Of a stretch of DNA of 64,000 nt, positions 62,864 through 64,000 are shown piece by piece. Location: positions 186,001 through 250,000 of the forward strand of contig JAFQLC010000018.1 in the NCBI GenBank assembly GCA_017396695.1, written 5' to 3'. The notes under the pieces are model-generated. The model was not told where the DNA came from, made no database searches, and saw only the letters and a program-made list of their open reading frames with translations. Source of the DNA: a bacterium (lineage in GTDB: Bacteria; Cyanobacteriota; Vampirovibrionia; Gastranaerophilales; Gastranaerophilaceae). A program made the position numbers and the translations under genes. The stretch's first letter is position 1. Every line of letters begins with the position of its first letter.

Positions 62864-63401
62864 TTCTCCTAATCTCGCCTTGTGTCCAGAATTAAATCTT
62901 CCAGAGTTTGCACTACTTGGGCGCTCTAATGTTGGGAAATCAAGTTTTATAAATGCACTAACTCGAAACGGAAAACTTGCCAAAACCTCGAATAAACCAG
63001 GGAAAACAAGGCTTATCAACCTTTTTCAAATAAATGAAGATTTTGTGATTGCAGACCTTCCCGGTTATGGTTACGCAAAAGTTTCACAAAGCACGCAAGC
63101 TGAATGGCAAAAAAATTTAGAGCAATATTTGCTAAAACGTGAGGCACTTAAATCTACAATTCAATTTATTGATGCTCGTCATGAAATTCAAAAAAATGAT
63201 TTTCAAATGAATGATTGGTTGAAAGTGAATTCTGTTCCTGTTTTTGCGATTATGACAAAATGCGATTATATTTCAAGAAATGAAGTTTTTACAAAAACTA
63301 AAAAAATCGAAAAATATTTCGGTTGTAAGTGTTTACCATTTTCTGTTAAAAATTCAATGTATAATGATGAAATTTTGAAGCATATTGAATCTTTATTCTG
63401 A
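62832..63401 (+). CDS. engB: Ribosome-assembly GTPase EngB/YsxC
   Basis: Essential TRAFAC GTPase needed for 50S maturation, 189 residues. G1 GRSNVGKSS (about residues 30-38), G2 TSNKPGKTR, G3 DLPGYGYAKV, G4 TKCD and G5 PFSVKNSM are all visible, with the family's N-terminal FIISSPNLALCPELNLPEFAL. GGAG about ten bases before the ATG. It converges on the TrmH-type gene with a 9-nt overlap. Confidence 0.96.
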   Translation: MKIKQAKFIISSPNLALCPELNLPEFALLGRSNVGKSSFINALTRNGKLAKTSNKPGKTRLINLFQINEDFVIADLPGYGYAKVSQSTQAEWQKNLEQYLLKREALKSTIQFIDARHEIQKNDFQMNDWLKVNSVPVFAIMTKCDYISRNEVFTKTKKIEKYFGCKCLPFSVKNSMYNDEILKHIESLF

Positions 63402-64000
63402 TTTTGAAATTTCGAAGAAGAATATTGAAGCGCAAACCGCAAGGTTTAGAGATTCAACCGTTTTTTTAATTGGAAGAGTTATGTTTTTATCTGAATAGGT
63501 AAGAATTTCTTTGCTTACGCCATCTGCCTCAGAGCCAAAAACGATTATAAAATTATCTTTTGTGTCGTCTAAAGATAATTGTTCGCCACCTGATACTACA
63601 GTTGTTAAGAATTTGTGTGTTTTTTTGAATTGCGCAAGGTCGGCATTTTCAAGGATTGGCATTTTAAAAATATTACCTGCTGAGGCTCTTATAACTTTTG
63701 ATGAATACGGGTCAGTAGAATTTCCTTGTAAAATGATGCCTTCTATTCCAAAAGCCTCAGCTGAGCGCAAAATTGTGCCTAGGTTGCCTGTGTCTTTTAT
63801 GTTTTCAAAAAGTGCTATTTTTTTAAATTTCAAGAAATCCGATGTTTTTGCTTTCGGTCTTTGAATAGTTGCAATAACAGGCGCTGGGCTTTTTGTTGTG
63901 CTTAATTTTTCTAAGATTTTTTGATTTACTCTATATTTGTTTTGAGCATCATAATTAAATTTTTCGTCTTCAAAAAATAGGTCAATAATTTTATAACCCG
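63393..64000 (-). CDS. TrmH/SpoU-family RNA 2'-O-ribose methyltransferase, N-terminus off the edge
   Basis: Partial gene: the frame stays open to the right edge, so the true start lies outside the window. The visible 202 residues include part of the N-terminal RNA-binding domain (GYKIIDLFFEDEKFN, RVNQKILEKL) and the complete knotted SPOUT domain: motif 1 NLGTILRSAEAFG, motif 2 VFGSEADGVSKE and motif 3 LPIKKTVESLNLAVCASIFFFE. It methylates rRNA or tRNA; which one is unknown. Its in-frame TTG at 63833 is internal and should not be taken as the start. Confidence 0.93.
   Translation of the reverse strand, partial: GYKIIDLFFEDEKFNYDAQNKYRVNQKILEKLSTTKSPAPVIATIQRPKAKTSDFLKFKKIALFENIKDTGNLGTILRSAEAFGIEGIILQGNSTDPYSSKVIRASAGNIFKMPILENADLAQFKKTHKFLTTVVSGGEQLSLDDTKDNFIIVFGSEADGVSKEILTYSDKNITLPIKKTVESLNLAVCASIFFFEISKSE

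Overview
The window is a 64 kb piece of an AT-rich bacterial chromosome (about one third G+C by eye). It is dense in ordinary chromosomal genes, with no phage, transposase or CRISPR array. The organism looks like a diderm: it encodes a Skp/OmpH-like periplasmic chaperone, a putative outer-membrane barrel protein, a very large AsmA-type protein, Lgt with a lipoprotein beside it, and a hook part of a flagellum. The six type IV pilin-like proteins opening with KKxAFTLAEVL-like signatures, together with the base composition, suggest a non-photosynthetic cyanobacterial relative (Vampirovibrionia/Melainabacteria, perhaps Gastranaerophilales). That placement is an inference from recalled sequence style and was not tested by a search.

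Layout. 1-850: end of rpsL and complete rpsG. 878-6074: zinc-ribbon protein, M16 peptidase, dnaA (without dnaN next to it) and a radical SAM protein. 6075-7494: hairpin-rich spacer, tRNA-Leu(GAG) and two small membrane proteins. 7635-12384: MgtC-like protein with a coupled TPR protein, Skp, a pterin-dependent methyltransferase-like enzyme and a tandem acyltransferase that runs into a GC-rich island. 12685-17350: two pilin-like proteins, small proteins, a putative outer-membrane protein and a 522-residue Ala/Lys-rich protein. 17420-23150: peptide ABC ATPase, lepA, a cysteine-rich exported protein and three more pilins. 23221-26464: a repeated GC-rich element, a small protein, a radical SAM enzyme and a DnaQ-like exonuclease. 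26509-30634: fliJ-fliK-flgD-flgE. 30805-33955: a membrane metallopeptidase and dppBC-like permeases. 34008-38733: a response-regulator-like protein, prenyl synthase, DUF212 protein and PPi-phosphofructokinase. 38828-41752: membrane proteins, including an unrecognised two-gene module. 41733-50549: coaE, recJ, lgt, a lipoprotein and an AsmA-like giant. 50646-64000: bifunctional nuclease family protein, a methionine gamma-lyase family protein, eno, an arginine/lysine decarboxylase, dgt, dnaG-rpoD, a sixth pilin, speE-aroA, engB and part of a TrmH-type methyltransferase.

Functional links. The decarboxylase and speE point to polyamine synthesis. PPi-PFK and eno point to glycolysis with a pyrophosphate-linked step. 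DppB, DppC and DppD at two separate loci could form one peptide importer. Skp, AsmA-like, Lgt, lipoprotein and MgtC proteins all concern the envelope.

The most unusual observations are four. First, at least ten genes have a clear -10 box only 6-8 nt before the start codon and no Shine-Dalgarno, which implies leaderless mRNAs, including those of dnaA and lepA. Second, two overlapping genes at 39996-41752 encode an unrecognised membrane module. Third, a dispersed pilin-like family shares a C-terminal aspartate/glycine motif and partly clusters with a cysteine-rich protein. Fourth, GC-rich intergenic elements interrupt an otherwise AT-rich sequence, one as a 114-nt-period repeat and one running into a coding end.
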